From Bacteroidota bacterium (GTDB lineage: Bacteria; Bacteroidota; Bacteroidia; Palsa-948), in contig PLUL01000051.1 of assembly GCA_003164895.1 (NCBI GenBank), forward strand, positions 1-64,000: a DNA stretch of 64,000 bases, written 5' to 3'. The notes under the pieces are model-generated. The model saw nothing but the letters and a program-made list of their open reading frames with translations. It had not been told where the DNA came from and searched no databases. The translations under genes and the position numbers were made by a program. Of the stretch, positions 1 through 9,018 are shown in pieces (within the stretch, counting starts at the first letter, position 1; every line of letters starts with the position of its first letter).

Positions 1-940
1 TTAAAAGGTAATAAGCAAATACCGAGTGTCCGTTTTTGCCTCCGTCCATCACTGGTTCAATTCCGCCCGAAGTAAATGCCTGACGGGAAGCGCGACCATG
101 AACTTCGGTATAATATTTTTCAGAATTCTCAAACGGAACAGATACGGTGCTGCCTCTGAAAAGATCTCCGCTGAAGCAAGCATCGGCTACCAGTAAGGTA
201 TGTTTGGATTTTATTCCTCCAAGATAAGTTTGCAGATCGTTATTGGAAATAAAATCAGCAGTAGAATTTGAAGCAGCGTCAATCGGCACCCAAAATCCTT
301 TATTCAAATCTTTTTTAAAATCTCCATGACCGGAATAATAAATAAACACATTGTCTTCGGGTTGCGCATTCTGCACTAACCATTCCAATTGTGCGATAAT
401 TGCTTTGCGCGATGCCTGTTCATTATAAAGTGTATGGAAGTTGTCAAATTTATATTTTGATTTCAAAGTAGTTTCAATGGCTTTTGCATCGTTCACTGCA
501 TTCTGCAATGGCGCCCAATTGCCTTTGTATTTATCAATGCCGATGATGAGTGCGTAATAATTTCCAACTACCATTTCTTTTGACTTGGCAACATTAAGTC
601 CTTTTAATGGATCTCCGCTGCCGCGATATTGAGGTTGTTCAGGATTTGGTTTCTGTGCATTGTCCTTTTTCGGTGGTTCTGGTTTTGGAGGAGTTGCAGA
701 GTTATCACATGGCTGGTAAATTGCCCGCGTTAAAAAATCTATCGCAAGTGGAATCTGAAATATACCAAGTCCAACAATCACATCAACTATAAATGCACCG
801 GGTTTTATTTTTCTATGCGCTTCTCCTTTTGCTGGTTTAGTTTTCTGACATTGAGTTACCTTACCTCCAAAAAGAGTAGCACATCCACATTGAAAAAACA
901 ATACGATTGCAGCAGAAAAAATTAAAAATATTTTTTTCAT
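1..940 (-). CDS. Caspase-family (C14) lipoprotein, C-terminus cut by window edge
   Basis: The reading frame starts at ATG 940-938 and is still open at base 1, giving about 313 residues of a longer protein. The N-terminus is a signal peptide with Cys18/Cys20 (FFQCGCATLFGG), so it is probably a lipoprotein or exported. A Pro/Lys-rich linker (about residues 85-115) leads to a caspase-fold peptidase domain. Its putative catalytic pair is His205 in YYSGHG and Cys255 in DACFSG. The domain is closely similar to the end of the gene immediately upstream: both share RGSGDPLKGLNV and KSKYKFD, which points to a tandem duplication. Here the WD40 propeller is replaced by a short lipoprotein leader. The start lies 2 bp after the stop of the upstream gene, so the two are probably co-transcribed. 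The substrate is unknown. Confidence 0.85.
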   Translation of the reverse strand, partial: MKKIFLIFSAAIVLFFQCGCATLFGGKVTQCQKTKPAKGEAHRKIKPGAFIVDVIVGLGIFQIPLAIDFLTRAIYQPCDNSATPPKPEPPKKDNAQKPNPEQPQYRGSGDPLKGLNVAKSKEMVVGNYYALIIGIDKYKGNWAPLQNAVNDAKAIETTLKSKYKFDNFHTLYNEQASRKAIIAQLEWLVQNAQPEDNVFIYYSGHGDFKKDLNKGFWVPIDAASNSTADFISNNDLQTYLGGIKSKHTLLVADACFSGDLFRGSTVSVPFENSEKYYTEVHGRASRQAFTSGGIEPVMDGGKNGHSVFAYYLL

Positions 941-942
941 TT

Positions 943-3468
943 TTATTTTTTAATAAAAATAAACTGACCGCCTTCATCACCTGTATTTTTAACAGGAGCA
1001 AGTTTTGGAGTTTGGTCGGAATTATTGATGACAGGAATTTTTATTTTGTTGTATATCTGCCCTACGTCAAAATATCTGTTTTCGTTGTCGCCAAGACTTT
1101 TCAAAAAGTAATAAGCAAATATTGAGTGCCCGTCTTTTCCGCCATCCATCACCGGCTCAAGCCCGCCTGATGTCATCGCCTGTCTTGATGGAAGTCCGTG
1201 AACTTCTTTGTAATATTTTTCTGATTCTTCAAACGGAACGGAAACCGTGCTTCCTCTGAAAATATCTCCGCTGAAGCAGGCATCGGCAACCAGCAAAGTA
1301 TGCTTCGATTTTATTCCGCCTAAAAACGCCTGAAGGTCGGCATTGGAAATATAATTAGCAACCGAATTGGTCTTGGCATCAACCGGAACCCAGAAACCTT
1401 TATTCAATTCTTGTTTGAATTCTCCGTGACCAGAATAGTAAATGAAAACATTGTCTTCCGGCTTTGCATTTTTTGCCAGCCAGTCAAACGCATCAATAAT
1501 GCCTACACGCGTTGCTTGCTCATCGTACATGGATTTGAAATCATCAAACTTATATTTTGATTTCAACATAGTTTCAATCGCCTTTGCATCAGCCACTGCG
1601 GTTTTAAGCGCGGGCCAGGTTCCGGAATATTTATTTACTCCGATGATGAGCGCATAATATTTTCCTATCACCATATCTTTCGATTTGGTAACATTCAATC
1701 CTTTGAGCGGGTCACCGCTGCCGCGCATTAATGGTTTTTCAGGAAGTTCCACCGGTGCTGTAACCTGCGCAATGGCAATATCAGTGGTTGGAAGCGCTTC
1801 ATTCATTTTCACTTCGAGCACATGGTCATTTGCATTTGTATAAGCGCCTTCCAGATTTAATCCGATTCTAATTTTCGGTTTGGTAAATTCCTTGCTGGCA
1901 TAGAATTCTACGCTGATTTCTTTTTCTTCTCCCGGAGGAATGGAAGGAATAAATTCCGAAAGTTTATTCACCGCCATCACATTTGGCGGAAATACATAAT
2001 TCAATTTTACATTTTTTGCAGGTCCGCTGGAAGTATTTTTTAATTTCAATTTAAGTGTGATGGGCGCGCCTACTTCGGCTTTTCCTGTTGCAGAACTGTA
2101 AGCCGAACTCGTAACCATTACATAACTGTAGCTCACTCCACCGCGAGTTTGAAAAGGAACGGTAAACTGAGGTACAGAAAATCCATTTCCATCCGTTATG
2201 CTAACCGTAAAAGTTGCAACGGAAGTTTCGAGCGTGGAGTCGGTATAAATAGGAAGAGAAACGGAAGTATATTTATCCGCTTCCAGGTTTCCTATGGCAA
2301 CTTCCTTATCGAATTTCAATCCTACAATCGTTTGGTCAACCGAAACTTTTGCTACTATATTATACGCCTGTCCTTTGCCTGAATTTTTAAGAATGAAAGT
2401 AATTGTTGGCTTTTCAGGATTTTCAATGATGCCGTTGTGATTGTCTTCGTTCATCGTAACATTCAAAGTAGAAAGTTTTGGCTCGCCGGCATCTTTCATG
2501 TATTTTTTCTTTCCTATTTTCAGATTAGAAACATCCCAAATATTCATGCTCATATCTTTACTGACAGAAACAAATAATTTTCCATTATCTGCAAAAGCAA
2601 TTCCGGTAACATCACCATCGTGTGCAGGAAATTCTTTCGCCACCGCTTTTGTTTCAATGTTCCAGATGATAATTTTTTTATCAGCACCGCCGCAGGCAAG
2701 ATATTGAACATCGGGGCTGATAGAAAGTGAATTCACCTGTGCTTTGAAATTTGTTTCAGCATATTTTGTTACCGCAGCAATGTCCCAGATAATTACTGTT
2801 CCACTCACGCCACCACTTGCTAAATATTTTCCATCCGCACTCCATGCAAGCGCTGTTACTTCTTTTGAATCGGCATCAATGGATTTTTTCATTTCGCCAG
2901 TGGTTGCATCCCATAGTTTAATTGTGTTGTCTGCTGAACCAGTTGCAATCATTTTTCCATCTGGACTGAACACCGCGGCATTCACCGTCTTGGTATGTCC
3001 TTTCAAAGAAAATTGTGAACCGCCAGTAACTCCGTCCCAAACTTTTGCAGAGCCGTCTTTCGAAGAACTTACAATGTAATCATTAATCGGATTGAACGAA
3101 AGTGAAGTAATATCAAGCGTATGCTCTTTGGAAAGAATTTTTTTAATCTTGGATTCTTTTGCATCAAATACAAGAATTTTTCCATCGGCAGTTCCGGTAG
3201 CAAAAAGTTTTCCGTTCGAGCTGTAAGCAACTGCGGTTACTCCGGCAGAATGACCAAACACTTTTGTCTTATCTCCCGATTTCACATCCCACATTTGCGC
3301 TCGCTTGTCGGCTCCTCCGGTAACGATGGTCGTGGCATCGTTATTAATGGCAACCGAAAGTATTTCGGAAGTATGCGCGGCATCTTTATTTTTTAATAAA
3401 TCCTGAGAGAAAACGGCAGATGCAAATACAGCAATCAGGGCGGCAGAAAGCGTAATTTTCTTGGTCAT
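943..3468 (-). CDS. Secreted WD40-propeller / caspase-domain (C14) protein
   Basis: The protein has 841 residues. Residues 1-21 form a Sec signal peptide ending FSQ. Residues about 28-320 hold seven WD40 repeats (GSADNTIKLWD, GGADKKIIIWN and so on). Residues about 340-590 look like two beta-sandwich/CARDB-type domains. A caspase-fold peptidase domain covers about 610-835, with the expected dyad His681 (YYSGHGEF) and Cys731 (VADACFSGD). Bacterial WD40-caspase fusions are known, usually with no assigned substrate. The signal peptide implies action in the periplasm or outside the cell, so an intracellular suicide role is unlikely. It shares its C-terminal half with the gene just downstream. The start at 3468 is the only one giving a signal peptide, and the gene is divergent from the cell-surface gene at 3568. 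Confidence 0.9.
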   Translation of the reverse strand: MTKKITLSAALIAVFASAVFSQDLLKNKDAAHTSEILSVAINNDATTIVTGGADKRAQMWDVKSGDKTKVFGHSAGVTAVAYSSNGKLFATGTADGKILVFDAKESKIKKILSKEHTLDITSLSFNPINDYIVSSSKDGSAKVWDGVTGGSQFSLKGHTKTVNAAVFSPDGKMIATGSADNTIKLWDATTGEMKKSIDADSKEVTALAWSADGKYLASGGVSGTVIIWDIAAVTKYAETNFKAQVNSLSISPDVQYLACGGADKKIIIWNIETKAVAKEFPAHDGDVTGIAFADNGKLFVSVSKDMSMNIWDVSNLKIGKKKYMKDAGEPKLSTLNVTMNEDNHNGIIENPEKPTITFILKNSGKGQAYNIVAKVSVDQTIVGLKFDKEVAIGNLEADKYTSVSLPIYTDSTLETSVATFTVSITDGNGFSVPQFTVPFQTRGGVSYSYVMVTSSAYSSATGKAEVGAPITLKLKLKNTSSGPAKNVKLNYVFPPNVMAVNKLSEFIPSIPPGEEKEISVEFYASKEFTKPKIRIGLNLEGAYTNANDHVLEVKMNEALPTTDIAIAQVTAPVELPEKPLMRGSGDPLKGLNVTKSKDMVIGKYYALIIGVNKYSGTWPALKTAVADAKAIETMLKSKYKFDDFKSMYDEQATRVGIIDAFDWLAKNAKPEDNVFIYYSGHGEFKQELNKGFWVPVDAKTNSVANYISNADLQAFLGGIKSKHTLLVADACFSGDIFRGSTVSVPFEESEKYYKEVHGLPSRQAMTSGGLEPVMDGGKDGHSIFAYYFLKSLGDNENRYFDVGQIYNKIKIPVINNSDQTPKLAPVKNTGDEGGQFIFIKK

Positions 3469-3567
3469 GAAAAATGATTTTTTATGGAGGCGAAGTTACT
3501 AAAAAATATTATTACTTTCGCATTCAATATAACTGCGCTCGTTAACGAGCTAATCAAAATTATTAAG

Positions 3568-5103
3568 ATGAAGAATAAAAAATTGCTTCTGGCTTCTGGC
3601 TTTTTGCTTCTGGCTTCCGGCATTTTCGCACAGATTAATCCAAACTTTAATTACACACAAACTTGTTATGGCAATCAAACTACGTTGCTCGCTTCTTCCG
3701 CATTGCTTGACACATCTATTAAAAGTTGGGTGTGGCATTTGCCCGATAACGGCACACACGACACGATTCAATATGGAAAAATGATTATTTATCTTTTTTC
3801 TACAAAAGACACCAATGCAGTAAAATTGAAAATCACTCCTAATGTTGGAACACCTGATTCGATTACAAAAAATGTAATTATTGATCCGATCCCACAGGTG
3901 AATTTTTTTGTAAATAATCTTTGTCAAGGGAAAAATGCAAGCTACATCAGTCAGTCTACAATTTCTTCAGGTAGCATCACAAATTATACTTGGGATTTTC
4001 ATAATGACGGATCGGGTTTTGGTACTGGAGACACGGCTATTTATAATAATGGCACTCCCGGCATTTATCAAACCAAACTCACTTGCACTTCCAACAAAGG
4101 ATGCCAAGCGTTTGCTGTTAAGACAACTCAAGTCTATCCAACTCCGACTGTTTCATTTAATACTACTAATTTTTGTTTGAACAACATAGCTACTTTTACG
4201 AACACCAGTATTGTAACTAATCTTGATCATTACCTTTGGAATTTTGGAGATGGAAGTCAAGGCACTACCTCTACCAATGGAACTCATATTTATGCTACTA
4301 CCGGAAATTATTCCGTTACATTGATTGCTGTTACACAAAGCGGTTGTCGTGACACTACATCATTACCTACTACTATTTTCCCACTTCCTGTAGTATCCAT
4401 TTCAGGGAATACACCAACCTGTATGGGAAATGCAGTTATACTCAATGCTTCCGGCGGAACTACTTATTCTTGGAACAACGGCGCAACTACTGGAAGTATT
4501 ACAGATGTTCCAACTGCTACTACTACTTATTCCGTTACTGCTACAAATCCCAATGGATGTTCAAATACGGCAAATGCATTAGTAACTGTAAATCCGTTAC
4601 CGATGGTTTCAATTACTTCTCCAGTAGGTCGAGTTTTGTACCCCAACAGCAATGTAATTCTCGTTGCAAACGGAGCAACAAGTTATCAATGGTATAAAAA
4701 TCATATTTCAATTACCGGAGCAATTAACGACAACATCAAAGTTGATTCGAGTGGAATTTATTCTGTAACTGGAACAGATATGAACTCCTGCATGGCAAAA
4801 GACAGTATCAGCATTGTAAATGAAAGTTCAGATACAGTTGCTGTTACCAGCAATATTCTTACTCCGAATGGAGATGCCATAAACGATGTGCTGATGATTT
4901 TTAATATTTCCGCTTATCAAAATTGTCAACTTACTATTTACAATATGTGGAATGATAAAGTATTTCATACTGATCACTATAATAATAATTGGGATGGCAG
5001 ATTAAATGGAAGCGGAAATATAGTCCCTTCGGGACCCTATTATTACATCATCAAATGCGATGATAAACCAATCTTGAAAGGAAACATAAACGTACTTCAT
5101 TAA
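3568..5103 (+). CDS. PKD/Ig-like surface protein with CHU_C (T9SS type B) sorting domain
   Basis: The frame is open from 3484, but the ATG at 3568 is preferred because it begins directly with a signal peptide (MKNKKLLLASG... ending FAQ). That gives 511 residues. The middle holds PKD-like beta-sandwich modules (YTWDFHNDGSGF, YLWNFGDGSQG) and Ig-like modules (TYSWNNGATTG, YSVTATNPNGC). The last ~85 residues are a CHU_C-type C-terminal domain (ILTPNGDAINDVL ... NNWDGRLNGSGNIVPSGPYYY), the type B sorting signal for T9SS export. The next gene is a PorP/SprF protein 27 bp downstream, the usual pairing for such cargo, as with SprB and SprF in Flavobacterium. Its signal-peptide codons are built from a 7-bp tandem repeat (3585-3621). 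The ligand is unknown; an adhesin is the simplest guess. Confidence 0.88.
   Translation: MKNKKLLLASGFLLLASGIFAQINPNFNYTQTCYGNQTTLLASSALLDTSIKSWVWHLPDNGTHDTIQYGKMIIYLFSTKDTNAVKLKITPNVGTPDSITKNVIIDPIPQVNFFVNNLCQGKNASYISQSTISSGSITNYTWDFHNDGSGFGTGDTAIYNNGTPGIYQTKLTCTSNKGCQAFAVKTTQVYPTPTVSFNTTNFCLNNIATFTNTSIVTNLDHYLWNFGDGSQGTTSTNGTHIYATTGNYSVTLIAVTQSGCRDTTSLPTTIFPLPVVSISGNTPTCMGNAVILNASGGTTYSWNNGATTGSITDVPTATTTYSVTATNPNGCSNTANALVTVNPLPMVSITSPVGRVLYPNSNVILVANGATSYQWYKNHISITGAINDNIKVDSSGIYSVTGTDMNSCMAKDSISIVNESSDTVAVTSNILTPNGDAINDVLMIFNISAYQNCQLTIYNMWNDKVFHTDHYNNNWDGRLNGSGNIVPSGPYYYIIKCDDKPILKGNINVLH
3585..3621 (+). repeat. Heptanucleotide tandem repeat in a signal peptide
   Basis: Five 7-bp units run head to tail: GCTTCTG, GCTTCTG, GCTTTTT, GCTTCTG, GCTTCCG, then GC. 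They encode the hydrophobic core of the signal peptide, which reads LLLASGF/LLLASGI with a 7-residue period because three units make seven codons. Confidence 0.9.
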
Positions 5104-5130
5104 TTTATAGTTTATATTCAAAGTTTAAAG

Positions 5131-6075
5131 ATGAAAAATAAAATTCTACTTCTTGCTAATGGCTTTTGGCTGATGGCTAATGGCTTGTTTGCTCAACAGC
5201 TTCCACTTACCGATCAATACACAGTAAACAAATTTGTTTTGTCGCCTGCGTATGCCGGAACAAGCGAGGCATTTGAAATTTTCGGCACCTACAGAAATGA
5301 ATGGGTTGGAATTTCAGGTGCACCTGATACTAAAATTATTACGGCTGACGGATTGGTTTGTAAAAACATGGGGATTGGAGGAAGTATCAGCAGTATTGAA
5401 GCCGGAATTTTCAGAAATCAATCTGCTTCTTTTACTTACGCTTATCATGCAAAGCTTGGCGCAACACAAACCTTAAGTTTCGGACTTAGTATTGGTTTAC
5501 TCGAAAGTCACGTGGATGTAACAAGTGCCGGTGCACAGACAGATCCGGTTGTTGCAAATGCACAGAATTTTAATTCTCTGGTGCTTGATGGCGGCTTCGG
5601 AATGTTGTATCGCTGCAAAAATTTTCATGCTGCATTTTCATTGCCGCAAATGCTCGGCAGCAAAATAAAAAATGCTGACGGAAATACTATTTACGCTCTT
5701 GCCATGCAGCCATCCATTAATGTTGGATACAAATATGCGTTCAATTCCGATTGGACAATTGATCCGATTGTGAAAGTAACAAAGGCAATTAATTCTAACA
5801 CATCTTTCGAACTCGCGGTTCCCATTATGTACAAACAAAAAGTTTGGCTCGTTCCCATCTACAAAAATACTGCGTTTGGAGTTGGCTTCGGAGGAATGCC
5901 TTACGGAAATTTCATCGCACAATATTCGTATGAATTTTCTTCAACCGGAATGCTTGCACAATCTTCCGGCACGCACGAAATTACTATCGGTTGGAGAATG
6001 CAGTCTTCAAAGAAAAAAACCGATGTGCCTGCTCCCGATTCTAAAAAACCATATTACCAGTGGTTGAATAAGTAA
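5131..6075 (+). CDS. PorP/SprF family outer-membrane protein (paralogue 1)
   Basis: The protein has 314 residues with a signal peptide ending FAQ, followed by the family hallmark QLPLTDQYTVNKFVLSPAYAG and YRNEWVGISGAP. The rest is a predicted beta-barrel with alternating Gly/aromatic strands and an ending typical of the family (GTHEITIGWRM). PorP/SprF proteins are small T9SS outer-membrane proteins that anchor or help secrete a partner carrying a CHU_C domain. Here the partner is almost certainly the gene directly upstream. The signal peptide carries a 7-bp repeat (5155-5182) similar in layout to that of the upstream partner. Confidence 0.92.
   Translation: MKNKILLLANGFWLMANGLFAQQLPLTDQYTVNKFVLSPAYAGTSEAFEIFGTYRNEWVGISGAPDTKIITADGLVCKNMGIGGSISSIEAGIFRNQSASFTYAYHAKLGATQTLSFGLSIGLLESHVDVTSAGAQTDPVVANAQNFNSLVLDGGFGMLYRCKNFHAAFSLPQMLGSKIKNADGNTIYALAMQPSINVGYKYAFNSDWTIDPIVKVTKAINSNTSFELAVPIMYKQKVWLVPIYKNTAFGVGFGGMPYGNFIAQYSYEFSSTGMLAQSSGTHEITIGWRMQSSKKKTDVPAPDSKKPYYQWLNK
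5155..5182 (+). repeat. Heptanucleotide tandem repeat in a signal peptide
   Basis: Four 7-bp units (GCTAATG, GCTTTTG, GCTGATG, GCTAATG) encode LANGFWLMANGL of the PorP/SprF signal peptide. The unit resembles, but is not the same as, the GCTTCTG unit in the gene before it. Confidence 0.9.
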
Positions 6076-6078
6076 TAA

Positions 6079-7446
6079 ATGGGTTACAAGTTACAAGTTA
6101 CAGGTTACAGGTTGAAATCGTTTCATTTTCTGAATGTATTTTTGATTTTACAATTTGCAATCTGCAATTTGCAATCTGCAATCTGCCAAACTCCAATTCC
6201 CGCTCCTCCGCAAACAAAAAGTATTTTGCTGATGAATGGCATTGCGCACATCGGCAACGGGAAAGTAATTGAGAATTCTGCCATCGGATTCAAGAATGGA
6301 AAAATAGAACTTATTGCAGATGCCACTACCATCCGCCTCATGAAAGGTGCGTATGATACAACTATAAATATTTCGGGCAAACATGTTTATCCCGGATTTA
6401 TCGCACCAAATTCTACGCTTGGATTAAATGAAATTGAAGCCGTGCGCGCTACTCGTGATTTTTCCGAAACAGGAAGTTACAATCCACATGTTCGAAGCAT
6501 CGTTGCTTACAACAGCGATTCAAAAATTCCGCCAACGGTGAGAACGAACGGTATTTTACTTGCACAAATTACTCCGCGCAGCGGAACTATTTCAGGAACT
6601 TCTTCCATTATTGAATTGGACGGATGGAACTGGGAAGACATGGCGCTAAAAACCGATGACGGCATTCACCTCAACTGGCCCAGAATGTTCAAACGCGAAA
6701 GGGAAAAAGATGAGGACTTTAATGAAATGCCTCCGCTGAAAAAAAATGAAGATTACGAAAAACAGAAAAATGAACTTAAAAAGTTTTTTTCGGATGCAAA
6801 AGCATACAACGAAATTCCTGCCGCTGAAAAAAATCTTCGTCTCGAAGCGATGAAAGGAATTTTTTCAAGTGCAAAAATTCTTTACGTTCATGTCAATTAT
6901 GCAAAAGAAATTGAAGATGCCGTTCATTTTTTAAAAGACGCTGGCGTAAAAAAAATGGTGATCGTGGGCGGAACAGATTCGTGGATGGTTGCCGATTTGC
7001 TCAAAGAAAATAATATTCCGGTGATGGTGAACCGCATTCACGATCTGCCAAACAGAACCGATGACGATATAGATCTTCCGTATAAACTGCCTACACTTTT
7101 GCAGAAAGCCGGGGTTTTATTTTGCCTCGAAAATTCGGGCGACATGGAAGAAATGCAGGAGCGCAATCTGCCTTTCAATGCCGGAACTGCCGCTGCTTAC
7201 GGACTTACAAAAGAAGAAGCGCTTGCTTCCATTACGCTGAACGCGGCAAAGATTTTAGGAATTGATAACCGCGTTGGTTCGCTCGAAGCCGGCAAAGATG
7301 CCACGCTTTTTATTTCCACCGGTGATGCACTGGATATGAAATCGAACAATGTGGAACTGGCATTTATACGCGGAAAAAAACTTGACCTCTCCAACGAACA
7401 GAAAGCACTGTACGGAAAGTACATGAAGAAGTACGGATTGAAATGA
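6079..7446 (+). CDS. Amidohydrolase-like protein lacking the N-terminal HxH metal motif
   Basis: The protein has 455 residues. A signal peptide (to about residue 36, ...SAICQ) is followed by an amidohydrolase-superfamily N-terminal beta-sandwich (LLMNGIAHIGNGKVIENSAI). The C-terminal part is conserved (GLTKEEALASITLNAAKILG, GSLEAGKDATLFI) and fits imidazolonepropionase-like or dihydroorotase-like enzymes. At the point where the metal-binding HxH normally follows PGFID, the sequence reads PGFIAPNSTLGL, so the first metal site is missing. A Lys/Glu-rich insert lies around residues 200-255. It may bind rather than hydrolyse a substrate. It starts 3 bp after the PorP/SprF stop and is likely in the same operon. 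The signal peptide holds two separate heptamer tracts. Confidence 0.8.
   Translation: MGYKLQVTGYRLKSFHFLNVFLILQFAICNLQSAICQTPIPAPPQTKSILLMNGIAHIGNGKVIENSAIGFKNGKIELIADATTIRLMKGAYDTTINISGKHVYPGFIAPNSTLGLNEIEAVRATRDFSETGSYNPHVRSIVAYNSDSKIPPTVRTNGILLAQITPRSGTISGTSSIIELDGWNWEDMALKTDDGIHLNWPRMFKREREKDEDFNEMPPLKKNEDYEKQKNELKKFFSDAKAYNEIPAAEKNLRLEAMKGIFSSAKILYVHVNYAKEIEDAVHFLKDAGVKKMVIVGGTDSWMVADLLKENNIPVMVNRIHDLPNRTDDDIDLPYKLPTLLQKAGVLFCLENSGDMEEMQERNLPFNAGTAAAYGLTKEEALASITLNAAKILGIDNRVGSLEAGKDATLFISTGDALDMKSNNVELAFIRGKKLDLSNEQKALYGKYMKKYGLK
6083..6117 (+). repeat. Heptanucleotide tandem repeat at a gene start
   Basis: The units are GTTACAA, GTTACAA, GTTACAG, GTTACAG and a degenerate GTTGAAA. They begin 2 bp after the ATG of the amidohydrolase-like gene and encode the unusual N-terminal residues YKLQVTGYRLK. 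Confidence 0.88.
6150..6184 (+). repeat. Heptanucleotide tandem repeat in a signal peptide
   Basis: The five units are ACAATTT, GCAATCT, GCAATTT, GCAATCT, GCAATCT. They encode LQFAICNLQSAIC. The same unit family appears on the minus strand at 18950-18984 in an unrelated gene. Confidence 0.9.
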
Positions 7447-7485
7447 ATTGTATTGACGGCAAATCACGACCTTTAAATTGCCACA

Positions 7486-9018
7486 ATGAAAAATTTTAAA
7501 TTCATTTTTTACAAACTCAGCCCGGATTTGTTCTTTGTTGTTTTTGCATCTTTTTTTGGTTTAATCATATTACTATTAACACCTCCTTTTCAAATACCTG
7601 ATGAAATCAACCATTTCTATAGAGCTTATCAGATTTCAGAAGGCACTTTAATTTCGATTAAACAAGACAATCGTGTAGGAGGATTCATACCAACAAGTCT
7701 TATAAAAATAACAGAACCCTTTTTGTACTTGCGTTGGAATAAGAATGTAAAAACAAATTACAAAACTATTCTTGAACAATTCAAAATACCATTAAACCCG
7801 GAAGAAAAATGTTTTGCCGATTTTCCAAATACTGCTATGTATTCTCCTATCGCATATTTTCCTCAAGCAATATCTATTTTTACTTTAAGAAAACTTCATG
7901 CCCCACCAATATATTTATTCTATGGAGCAAGGATTTTCACATTAATTTTTTGGATTTGCAGCATATTTTATACTATAAGATTAATGCCTTTTTTAAAATG
8001 GCTATTTGCGCTTATTGCTTTGCTGCCTATGTCTCTGTTTATAAACATGTCATTAAGCGCGGATGTAGTAACTAATTTATTATCGTTTATCTTAATAGCA
8101 TATACCTTCAAATTATCTTTTTTAGAACAAACTATCTCTATAAAAAATTTCATTATTACTTCTTTATTACTATTCGTACTGGCATCTTCCAAACTCGTTT
8201 ATACTCCTCTAATACTTTTGTTTCTATTGATTCCCAAAGAAAAATTTATTAATAAAAAAACTTATTACATTAAACTAATATTGCTTTTAATTATTTCTTT
8301 GGGAACTGTTTTATTTTGGTCAACAATATTAAATAGTCTATATACGCCTTACGCTGAATATAATATTGCATTTCGGGATAATGCAAATTTGATGCAATGT
8401 GCAGATATGCACGAGCAAATGCAATATATATTAAATCATGGATTATATATATTGATTGTTTTTGTTATTTCGATGCTCCATACTTTTAACATGTATTTTC
8501 AGAGCTATATTGGCACTTTCGGTTGGCTCGATACAGAATTGCCGATATGGTTTATCTACTTTTCATATGCAATACTTGTATTTGTCGCAATTGCAGATAG
8601 AGGTAATTCCATTAGTTTGAAGTCATATCATAAAAAAATAATATCTATTAGTTTAATTGCAGTCATCTGTCTGGTGCTTTTATCCCAGCATTTAACATGG
8701 GATTGTGTTGGAGGCATGATAATTGGCACTATTCAAGGAAGGTATTTTATTCCGGCTTTTCCACTTCTTTTTATTTTACTTTATAATTCAAAATTTAATC
8801 ATTCCAAACCAATAGTACCTATAATTATTATCTTCTCATTTCTTAGTTTATTACTGACCATTAAAACCCTGTATACAAGGTATTATGACACTACTGAATT
8901 TGAATCTACTACAATTATACCAGCAAATTACAACCTCTCAAATCGCTGTTGTCCATCCTGCCAAGCACTTCAAAACTTCCATCTTTATGAGTTCTTCCCA
9001 CATCCTGCGTGGCAATGA
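7486..9018 (+). CDS. DUF2142-family polytopic membrane protein
   Basis: The protein has 510 residues with about ten or more hydrophobic segments. The N-terminus matches the DUF2142 signature: a first membrane helix followed by PPFQIPDEINHFYRAYQ. Relatives are large polytopic proteins often found near surface-polysaccharide genes, and some are thought to be glycosyltransferase-like. The function is not established. The last ~32 residues (after TTEFESTT) are read antisense to the conserved end of the convergent LuxE-like gene and include an odd Cys-rich stretch (NRCCPSC). The natural stop may therefore have been lost, or this tail may be non-conserved. The base composition looks even more AT-rich than the flanking genes. 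Confidence 0.75.
   Translation: MKNFKFIFYKLSPDLFFVVFASFFGLIILLLTPPFQIPDEINHFYRAYQISEGTLISIKQDNRVGGFIPTSLIKITEPFLYLRWNKNVKTNYKTILEQFKIPLNPEEKCFADFPNTAMYSPIAYFPQAISIFTLRKLHAPPIYLFYGARIFTLIFWICSIFYTIRLMPFLKWLFALIALLPMSLFINMSLSADVVTNLLSFILIAYTFKLSFLEQTISIKNFIITSLLLFVLASSKLVYTPLILLFLLIPKEKFINKKTYYIKLILLLIISLGTVLFWSTILNSLYTPYAEYNIAFRDNANLMQCADMHEQMQYILNHGLYILIVFVISMLHTFNMYFQSYIGTFGWLDTELPIWFIYFSYAILVFVAIADRGNSISLKSYHKKIISISLIAVICLVLLSQHLTWDCVGGMIIGTIQGRYFIPAFPLLFILLYNSKFNHSKPIVPIIIIFSFLSLLLTIKTLYTRYYDTTEFESTTIIPANYNLSNRCCPSCQALQNFHLYEFFPHPAWQ

Noticed and set aside
3484-3567. Longer N-terminus for the PKD/CHU_C protein from ATG 3484
   Set aside because: The extra residues are not signal-like, and the next ATG gives a perfect signal peptide.
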